From NCBI GenBank assembly GCA_026417675.1, contig JAOACV010000175.1:1-6147 (forward strand): a stretch of DNA of 6,147 nucleotides, read 5' to 3'. The notes under the pieces were generated by a model. The model saw nothing but the letters and a program-made list of their open reading frames with translations. It had not been told where the DNA came from and made no database searches. Made by a program: the position numbers and the translations under genes. Below are positions 1 to 5,946 of this stretch, piece after piece. The DNA is from Verrucomicrobiia bacterium (GTDB lineage: Bacteria; Verrucomicrobiota; Verrucomicrobiia; CAIQCK01). Numbering within the stretch: the stretch's first letter is position 1; each line of letters begins with the position of its first letter.

Positions 1-71
1 ACGCTGAGCTGCTCGACGTTCAGCTTCTTGACGTCGTCCGGCGAATTGATGCTGTGGAGGTATTGGGCCAT
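1..71 (-). CDS. dxs: 1-deoxy-D-xylulose-5-phosphate synthase, N-terminal fragment (cut by window edge)
   Basis: Only the first 23 codons are present; the rest lies beyond the left edge. Translated from the ATG at 71 (minus strand) it begins MAQYLHSINSPDDVKKLNVE and continues QLS. This matches the characteristic start of DXP synthases (L..I.SP.DLK.L...QL). The enzyme is a cytoplasmic thiamine-diphosphate-dependent protein that condenses pyruvate and glyceraldehyde 3-phosphate to DXP, the first step of the MEP isoprenoid pathway. No good Shine-Dalgarno precedes the ATG. It lies 67 bp downstream of xseB on the same strand; xseB and dxs, often with ispA between them, are neighbours in many bacteria, which supports the call. 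No ispA is present here. The identification rests on a short peptide plus context. Confidence 0.82.
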   Translation of the reverse strand, partial: MAQYLHSINSPDDVKKLNVEQLS

Positions 72-138
72 GATCGGTTGATGAACGCGGAGCCGCCGTT
101 GCGGCGGGGCCGCACGCTTGCGCAGCCGGCGAAACCGC

Positions 139-492
139 CTAGAAGAGCTTGCCTTCCTTGTCCTCGGCCGCGCCTTTGGCCTTGGCGCAGGCTGGCCGCG
201 CAGGCTCCCCGGCCTCGAACGGCTCCGTCACCGCCTCGCCGCCCTTGGCCTTGGCCAGAATCTCGATTTTCTTCTCCGCCTCCTCCAACCTCTGCGTGCA
301 AAACCGCACCAGCCGCGTGCCTTCCTCGTAGCGTTTCAGCACGTCGTCGAGCGGTAACTCCGCCGCTTCCATCTCCGCAACGATTTTCTCCAGCCGATCG
401 AGCGCCTGCTCGAACTTCAGGCCGCCCTCCGTCGGCGCGCCGCCGGAGCCACAAGCTTCCTCACTGCCAGTCTTTTTTCGGGGACTTGCCAT
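139..492 (-). CDS. xseB: Exodeoxyribonuclease VII small subunit
   Basis: This 117-aa protein is the small subunit of exonuclease VII, which with several copies bound to XseA degrades single-stranded DNA to oligonucleotides in the cytoplasm. The diagnostic core spans about residues 26-80: FEQALDRLEKIVAEME, then an L(P/S)LDD-type turn (ELPLDDVLKRYEEGTRL) and CTQRLEEAEKKIEIL, giving the two-helix coiled coil of the family. Most XseB proteins have about 60-85 residues. This one has a Gly/Ser-rich N-terminal lead of about 25 residues and a low-complexity Ala/Lys/Glu tail of about 35 residues, both probably disordered. The start is the only ATG in frame before the conserved core, but its ribosome-binding site is weak. 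xseA is not adjacent; dxs follows 67 bp downstream and the pair is probably co-transcribed. Confidence 0.93.
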   Translation of the reverse strand: MASPRKKTGSEEACGSGGAPTEGGLKFEQALDRLEKIVAEMEAAELPLDDVLKRYEEGTRLVRFCTQRLEEAEKKIEILAKAKGGEAVTEPFEAGEPARPACAKAKGAAEDKEGKLF

Positions 493-594
493 ATTGCCAA
501 GAGCGCGGACAGTAACACGCCGCCACGCGAGCGTCGAGTAAAGATTCGGTCCACATCGGGGCGTGTCGCCCTGTGAGGGCCGGCGACTTTGCTG

Positions 595-622
595 TTGTTT
601 TGCCCCCGCCAGCGGCTACACT
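595..622 (+). promoter_or_regulatory. Candidate sigma-70-type promoter for the radical SAM operon
   Basis: TTGTTT at 595-600 and TACACT at 617-622 are separated by 16 bp, matching the -35 and -10 consensus at 3 and 4 of 6 positions. It lies in the divergent gap and would give a leader of roughly 120 nt before the ATG at 748. The match is weak and such motifs arise by chance, so this is only a candidate. Confidence 0.25.
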
Positions 623-728
623 CGCGACGGAGCCACGAAGGACACTCCGGTCAGGATGCCAGCCGAGGCGCGCTCTCAAGGTCGTGGACCGGCGGCGAGG
701 CGCGTGTGTCCTTCTCCGAGAAGCTTGC

Positions 729-735
729 AGGAAGG
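729..735 (+). promoter_or_regulatory. Shine-Dalgarno supporting the start at 748
   Basis: AGGAAGG lies 12 nt before the ATG at 748 and 18 nt before a second in-frame ATG at 754. The spacing is long but favours 748. Either start leaves the first Cys pair intact, so the choice does not change the functional reading. It argues against the open-frame extension toward 589, which would begin with a TTG and has no conserved sequence. Confidence 0.45.
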
Positions 736-747
736 TTCCTGTCCGTC

Positions 748-2286
748 ATGAACATGAGTAACAACGGCATACCCAACTACGCGTTCTGCAACAAGTGCCG
801 GGCGGCGGTGCCCGCCGAGCACGTGTTCCGCGATGGCAAGGTGTTTCTGCGCAAGAAATGCCCGAAGTGCGGCGACACTGAGACGCTGGCGTCCAACAAC
901 GCCGCGGCCTATCGGGCGAAGCGGCAGTTCATGAGCGAGTTCAAGGACGAGGGCTGCCGGCTCAATTGTCTGGAGTGCGTTCACAAGGTGCCCAACATCG
1001 CGTTTGTGGAGATGACCAATCGGTGCAACATGAACTGCCCGATCTGCATTACCAACGTCCCCTCGATGGGCTACCAGTTCGAGCCGAACATGGAGTATTT
1101 CCGGCTCATCTTCGAGCACCTCTCCAAACTGCCCGGCCCGCCTTCGGTGCAACTTTTCGGCGGCGAACCGACCATGCGCGAAGACCTCTTCGAGGTGATC
1201 AGGCTGGCGCGGTCCTACAAGTTGTCGGTGCGGGTGACCACCAACGGGCTGAAGCTGGCCGACCCGGATTACTGCCGCCGGTTGATGCAGGAGGACGCCA
1301 CGATCCTGTTCTCGTTCGACGGGTTCGATCCGAAGCTCTACGAACTGTTCCGGGCCATGCCCGAGGCGCTGAACCTCAAGTTAAAGGCGCTGCAGAACCT
1401 CGAAGAGGCCAAGAGCGGCAAGATCATCATCATGACCGTCGTCTCCAAGGAACAAGACCTTGAAGAATTGAAGAAGCTCTTCACGTATTGCTTGGAGCAT
1501 CAGCGGCTCGTCCGCGGCATCTTCCTCATGCCGCTGGCGCACATGTGGTCGTCGGAGCGGTTGAACTACAACCCCGACCGGACCACGCAGGAGGACGTCG
1601 AGGAGATGGTGGACCGCATGGTGGGCGGCGGCGTGGAGTTTGTGCCGATGGGGTCGCTCGACCTCGCCCCGTTCTACCGGCTCATCAAGTGGCGCAACGC
1701 GCCCTTCGTCGGCGTGCATCCGAATTGCGAGAGCATCACCGCGCTTATTTCCGACGGCGAGAAACTCTATCCCATCTCCGCGTTCCTCCGGCATGGCCTC
1801 TTCGGCCTGATCGGCGACCTGCGAAAAGCCGCCAGGAAGATCAACGCCTCCGGCGGCTCCGAGCGAATCGTGAAGTTCAAGACAGCAGTGGCGCTCGTCC
1901 GCGCCATTTTCCGTCACTACAACTTCGGCGCCGCGGTGGGCAGGAAAGGCTTCCCCGCCTTCGTCGTCTGGATGCGGATTCTGGCCAAGGTGCTCATGGG
2001 CAAACGGATCAAGGATGTCCTCCGGGCCGAGACGAAACTCAAACGCGTCGTGCAGGTGATCATCCTGCCGTTTGAGGACTACGACACCAGCGAGGCCTTC
2101 CGGTTGAAGCCGTGCTCCTCCTGTTTTGTCTTCCCCAAGGGCACCAACGGGGAGATCGGCCACATCCCCGGCTGCGCGTGGGAGCGGCACAAGCAAGTGG
2201 TCATGAAAGAGGTCGCCGAGATTTTCAACCAACCGGGGTTCACCAAGGGCCTGTCGAAGGAAAACCATGTGGCAACAAAGAATTAG
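748..2286 (+). CDS. Tes-like radical SAM protein A (tandem paralogue 1), putative lipid-tail-modifying enzyme
   Basis: A 512-aa radical SAM protein that should reductively cleave S-adenosylmethionine at a [4Fe-4S] cluster. From the N-terminus: a four-Cys knuckle (CNKC at 14-17, CPKCG at 38-42), like a rubredoxin or zinc ribbon; a second Cys cluster GCRLNCLEC (C70, C74, C77); the core cluster RCNMNCPIC (C93, C97, C100); SAM-binding FGGEPTMRED at 138-146; TTNGLKL near 164; FSFDGFD near 189; a central HPNC (C327); a hydrophobic and basic stretch at about 375-415; and a C-terminal CSSCFVFPKG (C456, C459) followed by C476. Motif order and spacing match what I recall of tetraether lipid synthase (Tes, MJ0619-like), which couples unactivated lipid tails through several Fe-S clusters plus a rubredoxin-like iron. 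No signal peptide is visible. Automatic annotation might call it MoaA- or PqqE-like. Radical SAM identity is secure; the Tes-like subfamily is likely; a lipid substrate is inferred. Its last 20 bp overlap the next gene. Confidence 0.88.
   Translation: MNMSNNGIPNYAFCNKCRAAVPAEHVFRDGKVFLRKKCPKCGDTETLASNNAAAYRAKRQFMSEFKDEGCRLNCLECVHKVPNIAFVEMTNRCNMNCPICITNVPSMGYQFEPNMEYFRLIFEHLSKLPGPPSVQLFGGEPTMREDLFEVIRLARSYKLSVRVTTNGLKLADPDYCRRLMQEDATILFSFDGFDPKLYELFRAMPEALNLKLKALQNLEEAKSGKIIIMTVVSKEQDLEELKKLFTYCLEHQRLVRGIFLMPLAHMWSSERLNYNPDRTTQEDVEEMVDRMVGGGVEFVPMGSLDLAPFYRLIKWRNAPFVGVHPNCESITALISDGEKLYPISAFLRHGLFGLIGDLRKAARKINASGGSERIVKFKTAVALVRAIFRHYNFGAAVGRKGFPAFVVWMRILAKVLMGKRIKDVLRAETKLKRVVQVIILPFEDYDTSEAFRLKPCSSCFVFPKGTNGEIGHIPGCAWERHKQVVMKEVAEIFNQPGFTKGLSKENHVATKN
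2256..2261 (+). promoter_or_regulatory. Internal Shine-Dalgarno for the second radical SAM gene
   Basis: GAAGGA sits 5 nt before the ATG at 2267, inside the coding sequence of the upstream gene. It is the best ribosome-binding site in the window. It fixes the start of the second gene and, with the 20-bp overlap, points to translational coupling and roughly matched expression of the two paralogues. Confidence 0.65.
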
Positions 2287-3787
2287 AAGCGTCTGCCCCG
2301 TTTGCGACAGGACCATCGAGGGGATGTTTTACGAGGAGGACGGGCGTGTTCTCATGCGCAAGAGCTGCCCCGAACACGGCGAGGTGCGCGACGTCGCCTC
2401 CTCCGATCCGTTCCTCTTCAAAGGCAAGATGGCCATCGCGCCCGCCGAATCCTCCGCCGGCTGCACGCTGGAATTCTGCGGCGGCGGTGTCGCCGACTGC
2501 CCGATGCACGTCGGGCGGCTCTCGCCGATCAGCTTCATCGAGGTCACACCGCGCTGCAACCTCGCCTGTCCTGTCTGCTACATAGACGCCAGCACCAAGG
2601 GCCGGGACCTTCCGCTGGACGACTTCAAGCGGATGGTGCGGCAGATGAAGGCCGACAACCCGGAGACGCACCTGATCCTCATCGGCGGCGAACCGACCAT
2701 CCACCACCAGTTCTTCGAGATGCTGGATGTCGTGCGCGATGCGGGCTTGATGAAGCGTTGCTATGTCGCCACCAACGGGGTGAAGCTCAGCGACGAGGAG
2801 TTTTGCCGCAAGGTGCGCGCAACGGGCCTGCGGTGGTTCTATCTCGCGTTCGACGGCACCGACAAGGAAATCTGCCGCAAGATTCGCGGCAGCTACCGCT
2901 CCTACGAGGCCCCGCGCAAGACCATCGAGAACCTGCGCAAAATTCACGGCTCCCGCGTCGTGCTCTCCGTCACCGTCGTCAAGGACGTCAACGACCGCGA
3001 CCTGCCGCGCATCGTGGACTTCGCGCTCGACAACGGCGACGTCGTGCGGCGCATCTCCATCTCGGCGGAAGCCTATTGCGGCCGGCAGACCTCCACCGAA
3101 GACCTCCTGCGCCGGCGCGTCACCGTCGAGTGCATCGAGAACGTCCTGCGGCGCGGGCTCAAGATCGGCGCCGCCACGCTCTCCTTCGCGCTCTACGGCG
3201 TGATGCTCAAGCCCCTCAAGCTCGCGGGCGTCATCGTCTCCGGCGCGTGGGTGCATACCGTGCCCCATCCGCTCTGCGGCGGCGTCGGCATGGTCGGCCG
3301 CAACCCCGGCGGTTCCTGCTCCTCCATTATTGACATGGCCATCCGCGACCCGGCCAGAAACCTCTACCGTTACGGCAAACGGTTCGACGACCTCGGCAAG
3401 GCCATGGAGCAAAAGCACGAGAGGCTCTCGCGCTCCTCCGCGGGGCGAATCCAATGGAAGCTGATGTGTTGGTTTTACTATCTGCCCAAATATCTGCTCA
3501 TGCTCCTGGCCGGCCTGCGCCCGTCGTTCCTCTTGCGCGTGCTCTGCGCCGCGGTCAAGTCGGTCGTCATGCGCAAGAAACTGCGCGACGTGCTCTTTGC
3601 CAAGCCACACGTCCAGCTCCACTATCTCTTCGCGTGCGACAAATACAACTTTGTCTGGGACCGCATGCCGTTCTGCCTCACCCACCATTACCGGCTCGAC
3701 CCGGAAACCGGCAAGGTGGTGAAGATGTGCGGCTGCTTCGTGGTCCCGTTCCGCAACTACGCCGATAGTTGCAGCACGCTCGGCTGA
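2267..3787 (+). CDS. Tes-like radical SAM protein B (tandem paralogue 2), putative lipid-tail-modifying enzyme
   Basis: A 506-aa paralogue of the preceding protein. It opens with CPVC (10-13) and CPEHG (34-38), the metal knuckle typical of Tes-like enzymes. The core cluster is RCNLACPVC (C97, C101, C104), followed by LIGGEPTIH at 138-146, ATNGVKL near 168 and LAFDGTD near 193. VVLSVTVVKDVNDRDLPRI (231-249) also resembles the Tes pattern. A central HPLC (C337) and a C-terminal C470 with CGCFVVP (C488, C490) match protein A by position. The pre-core cluster has changed: its cysteines are C66, C71 and C78 instead of a clean CX3CX2C. Residues about 395-430 are hydrophobic with scattered Arg/Lys and could form an amphipathic or membrane-associated surface; I see no signal peptide. 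It overlaps the upstream gene by 20 bp and precedes the acyltransferase by 17 bp. The family call is firm; the lipid role is inferred from family and context. Confidence 0.88.
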   Translation: MWQQRIRSVCPVCDRTIEGMFYEEDGRVLMRKSCPEHGEVRDVASSDPFLFKGKMAIAPAESSAGCTLEFCGGGVADCPMHVGRLSPISFIEVTPRCNLACPVCYIDASTKGRDLPLDDFKRMVRQMKADNPETHLILIGGEPTIHHQFFEMLDVVRDAGLMKRCYVATNGVKLSDEEFCRKVRATGLRWFYLAFDGTDKEICRKIRGSYRSYEAPRKTIENLRKIHGSRVVLSVTVVKDVNDRDLPRIVDFALDNGDVVRRISISAEAYCGRQTSTEDLLRRRVTVECIENVLRRGLKIGAATLSFALYGVMLKPLKLAGVIVSGAWVHTVPHPLCGGVGMVGRNPGGSCSSIIDMAIRDPARNLYRYGKRFDDLGKAMEQKHERLSRSSAGRIQWKLMCWFYYLPKYLLMLLAGLRPSFLLRVLCAAVKSVVMRKKLRDVLFAKPHVQLHYLFACDKYNFVWDRMPFCLTHHYRLDPETGKVVKMCGCFVVPFRNYADSCSTLG

Positions 3788-3804
3788 GACCGCACCGCGA
3801 TCGC

Positions 3805-4734
3805 ATGAGCGAGCGCAGCCTTCTGAAACGCATCCGAAAGAGTTCCGCCGTCACGTGGGCGCGGCGCTACGTCGTCTATCTGTTCTCCATCGCCTCCTGC
3901 AGCCTCGTGCGCCGTTTGTCTTGGCCGGCGATCGTCAGGATCGGCCGGTTCTTTGGATGGCTCGGCTTCCACCGCCTGCGGGCCGAGCGCCGTCGGACGC
4001 TGGAGAATCTGCGCCTGGCCTTCGGCAACGAAAAGTCCGAGGAAGAACTCCTCCAAATCGCCCGGCGCGTCTATACCAACTTCGGCATCACCTCCTTCGA
4101 GTTCCCGCGGATGCCGACGATGACCGACGAGGAGTTCTGGGACATCTGCCTCTACGACAAAAAGGTCACCGACCACGTCAAGAGCCTGCTGCAGAAGGGC
4201 AAGGGCATGATCTTTGCCTCCGCCCACATGGGCGACTGGGAGATGTTGGCCGAGTTCGGCGCGCGGCACGGCATGGACATGTCCATCCTCTACAAGCCCA
4301 ACACCAATCCCTACGTCAACAAGATCTGGCTCGGCCTGCGGGCGCACAACCGGCTCATTGACATCACCAAAGACCTCTCCGTCGTGCTCCGGCGGCTGCG
4401 CGAGAACAAAGTCATCTGCCTGCTCTTCGACGAGAACGCCCGCAACGCCGGCATTGATATCCCCTTCTTCGGCCGGCCCGCGCCGACCTTCAAAGGCCCC
4501 GCCTACTTCGCCCTGCGCGCCGGCTGTCCCATCGTCTGCCTCTACTTCGTGCGCGAGGCCGACTACCGCCTGCGCTTCGTCGTCGAGCGCATCATCTGGC
4601 CCGAACGCAAAGGCACTCTCGAAGAAGACATCGTCCGCATCATGCGGGAGATGAACCTCAGCCTGGAGACCATGCTGCGGCAATATCCCGACCAGTGGTA
4701 TTGGTTCTACAAACGCTGGCGGACTAATCGCTGA
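3805..4734 (+). CDS. LpxL/HtrB-family lysophospholipid acyltransferase
   Basis: A 309-aa acyltransferase of the lipid A late-acyltransferase family (LpxL, LpxM, HtrB), about the usual length. These enzymes sit at the inner face of the cytoplasmic membrane and transfer fatty acyl groups from acyl-ACP or acyl-CoA to lipid A or other lipid acceptors. The catalytic HX4(D/E) motif is AHMGDWE, with H141 and E146. Other family marks are RTLENLRLAFG (64-74), FDENARNAG (208-216, where a DQ is common), PFFGRPAPTFKGPAYFALRAG (split at 220-240) and the C-terminal QYPDQWYWFYKRW (293-305). A short hydrophobic segment near 22-36 could anchor it. The ATG at 3805 is chosen because the open frame before it begins at a TTG inside the upstream gene. 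The Shine-Dalgarno is poor. Being the third gene of a tight unit with two Tes-like proteins, it is the main reason to suspect a lipid substrate for them. The acyl acceptor cannot be told from sequence. Confidence 0.88.
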   Translation: MSERSLLKRIRKSSAVTWARRYVVYLFSIASCSLVRRLSWPAIVRIGRFFGWLGFHRLRAERRRTLENLRLAFGNEKSEEELLQIARRVYTNFGITSFEFPRMPTMTDEEFWDICLYDKKVTDHVKSLLQKGKGMIFASAHMGDWEMLAEFGARHGMDMSILYKPNTNPYVNKIWLGLRAHNRLIDITKDLSVVLRRLRENKVICLLFDENARNAGIDIPFFGRPAPTFKGPAYFALRAGCPIVCLYFVREADYRLRFVVERIIWPERKGTLEEDIVRIMREMNLSLETMLRQYPDQWYWFYKRWRTNR

Positions 4735-4755
4735 GCCACCTCCGGCGCACCTCCC

Positions 4756-4833
4756 GGTGGAGCGCGTTCTCTGCACGCGCTGGGGGTGTGGTCAAGGCTG
4801 TCGGAGTATCGCGTTCGGAGAACGCGATCCACC
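4756..4833. repeat. Hairpin repeat copy 1 with 16-bp imperfect terminal inverted repeats (REPIN/MITE-like)
   Basis: The left end GGTGGAGCGCGTTCTC (4756-4771) pairs with the right end GAGAACGCGATCCACC (4818-4833) at 15 of 16 positions. Inside are two smaller hairpins: AGCGCGT/ACGCGCT (4761-4767 with 4775-4781) and ATCGCGTTC-GGA-GAACGCGAT (4808-4828, 9-bp stem). The segment 4756-4826 is repeated almost exactly about 101 bp downstream. It lies in the convergent gap after the acyltransferase, encodes nothing evident, and could act as a two-way transcription terminator or mRNA-end stabiliser, though it lacks a T-tract. Confidence 0.8.
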
Positions 4834-4856
4834 TGCTCGTTGAGGTTGACCCTTCG

Positions 4857-4929
4857 GGTGGAGCGCGTTCTCTGCACGCGCTGGGGGACGTTGTCAAGGC
4901 TGCCGGAGTTATCGCGTTCGGAGAACGCG
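4857..4929. repeat. Hairpin repeat copy 2
   Basis: This is a direct repeat of 4756-4826. It differs by a changed TGTG/ACGTT spacer, one substitution (TCGGAG to CCGGAG) and one inserted T, giving 73 versus 71 bp. Its left arm (4857-4872) is identical to that of copy 1. Its right arm keeps only the inner 9 bp, GAGAACGCG (4921-4929); the outer TCCACC part is lost or diverged. The left arm can also pair with the right arm of copy 1 (4818-4833) across a 23-nt loop, so the two copies form an alternating left-right-left-right array. No gene is seen in the rest of this gap. Confidence 0.8.
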
Positions 4930-4983
4930 TGCTGCCCAGTCACAGAATCCTCGCCGCCGAAGAGCCGCCGGACGGTCGTGGGA

Positions 4984-5922
4984 TTACTTTTCGCCGCGAT
5001 ACCACTCGAGGGTGCGGCGCAGGCCAGTGGCGAGGTCCACGCGGGGCGGGCAGTTCAGGATACGCGCGGCCTTGGAGATGTCAGCCGCCGAATGGAGGAT
5101 GTCGCCGGAGCGGGGCGGATCGTGAATCGGAACGATGTTCGTGCCGAGGATGCGGTTCAGCGTCGCGATGAGATCGTTGACGGAAGTGGAAGCGCCGCTG
5201 GCAATATTGAAAGATTCGCCGACGGCCTCGGCTGGCGCGGCGGCGGCGGCAAGGTTGGCCTCGATGACGTTTTCGACGTAGGTGAAATCGCGCGTCTGAC
5301 GGCCGTCGCCGAAGACGATGGGCGGCTGGCCGGCAAGCAGACGGCTGATGAAACGCGGGATGGCCGCGGCGTATGGGGAAGTTGGGTCTTGGCGCGGACC
5401 GAAGACATTGAAGTAGCGCAGCGAGACGACCTCCAAACCGTAAAGCCTGTGAAAAAGCCGGGCGTATTGTTCGCCGATGAGTTTGTGCAGGCCGTAAGGC
5501 GAGATGGGCGCGGGGCGCATGTCCTCGCGTTTGGGTTGGTCGGGCGAGTCGCCATAAACGGCGGACGAACTGCTGAAGACCACGCGACGCACGCCGGCGT
5601 CGCGCGCGGCGAGAAAGAGGTTCAGCGTGCCATTGACGTTGACCTCGTGCGCGGTTTGCGGATCGGCGACCGACTGCGGCACGCTGACCATTGCGGCAAG
5701 ATGGAAGACGACGCGCGTGCCGCTGACGGCTCGCGCCACGGCGTCACGGTCGCGAAGGTCGCCGCGGATCACCTCCACCTTGCCCCCGCAGCCGTTGAGG
5801 TTGTTTTCCCGGCCGGAGGAGAAGTTGTCGAGGATGCGGACTGATTTGCCGTCGCGGACGAGCCGCTCAGCCAGATGTCCGCCGATGAAGCCTGCGCCGC
5901 CGGTAATGAGGTAGTCGGGCAT
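4984..5922 (-). CDS. NAD-dependent nucleotide-sugar epimerase (extended SDR, GalE/WbpP-like)
   Basis: A 312-aa complete extended short-chain dehydrogenase/reductase acting on UDP-sugars in the cytoplasm. The Rossmann motif GGAGFIGGH is at 8-16, the acidic NAD-ribose contact is in ILDNFSSG (30-37), the active-site SSSSAVYG is at 117-124, and the catalytic pair YGLHK gives Y143 and K147. RYFNVFGPRQDPTSPYAAAIPRF (split at 169-191) and RDFTYVENVI (211-220) are typical of the UDP-GlcNAc/UDP-GalNAc 4-epimerase (WbpP-like) group. It follows a UDP-glucose 6-dehydrogenase gene by 24 bp on the same strand, so UDP-glucuronate is an alternative substrate (4-epimerase); a decarboxylase (UXS) seems less likely from motif detail. 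Products would feed surface polysaccharide or lipopolysaccharide. Length and both ends look intact. Fold and cofactor are clear; the exact sugar is not. Confidence 0.88.
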   Translation of the reverse strand: MPDYLITGGAGFIGGHLAERLVRDGKSVRILDNFSSGRENNLNGCGGKVEVIRGDLRDRDAVARAVSGTRVVFHLAAMVSVPQSVADPQTAHEVNVNGTLNLFLAARDAGVRRVVFSSSSAVYGDSPDQPKREDMRPAPISPYGLHKLIGEQYARLFHRLYGLEVVSLRYFNVFGPRQDPTSPYAAAIPRFISRLLAGQPPIVFGDGRQTRDFTYVENVIEANLAAAAAPAEAVGESFNIASGASTSVNDLIATLNRILGTNIVPIHDPPRSGDILHSAADISKAARILNCPPRVDLATGLRRTLEWYRGEK

Positions 5923-5946
5923 GGAAACGTGAAACGCGGGACGTGG

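Larger units (their letters stand above)
493..747. other. Divergent intergenic region
   Basis: This stretch separates leftward xseB from the rightward radical SAM genes, so it should carry promoters for both. I see no convincing gene: open frames crossing it give Arg/Pro/Gly-rich peptides typical of GC-rich noise. The rightward radical SAM frame stays open back to about 589, but nothing upstream of 748 looks like conserved protein. One weak rightward sigma-70-like promoter is listed separately. I found no clear leftward promoter and no obvious riboswitch or tRNA. Confidence 0.6.

Noticed and set aside
92..105. Small hairpin GCCGC-CGTT-GCGGC between xseB and dxs as a terminator
   Set aside because: The stem is only 5 bp, there is no T-tract, and such inverted pairs are frequent by chance in this GC-rich sequence.
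54..515. Plus-strand Pro/Arg-rich open frame antisense to xseB
   Set aside because: Composition is typical of the reverse of a GC-rich gene, and XseB on the other strand is clearly real.
589..747. N-terminal extension of radical SAM protein A back to a TTG at 589
   Set aside because: The extra 53 residues look like translated intergenic DNA. The ATG at 748 has a Shine-Dalgarno and puts the first Cys pair at the same distance from the start as in protein B.
2240..3688. Long minus-strand open frame (482 codons) opposite radical SAM protein B
   Set aside because: Its translation is low-complexity and rich in Ala, Glu, Val, Asp and His with no recognisable domain. It mirrors a well-conserved gene on the other strand, as expected from GC-rich codon bias.
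4756..4929. CRISPR array
   Set aside because: Only two units are present, each is about 70 bp with internal palindromes, the single linker is short, and no cas genes are in the window.
4707..4943. Small minus-strand open frame (78 codons) across the repeats
   Set aside because: The peptide repeats QRTRSTRR-like segments only because the DNA repeat is in it; there is no start signal and no conserved domain.
4786..5844. Plus-strand open frame (352 codons) opposite the epimerase
   Set aside because: It starts inside the repeat array and runs antisense to a complete, motif-bearing epimerase. The product has no family features.
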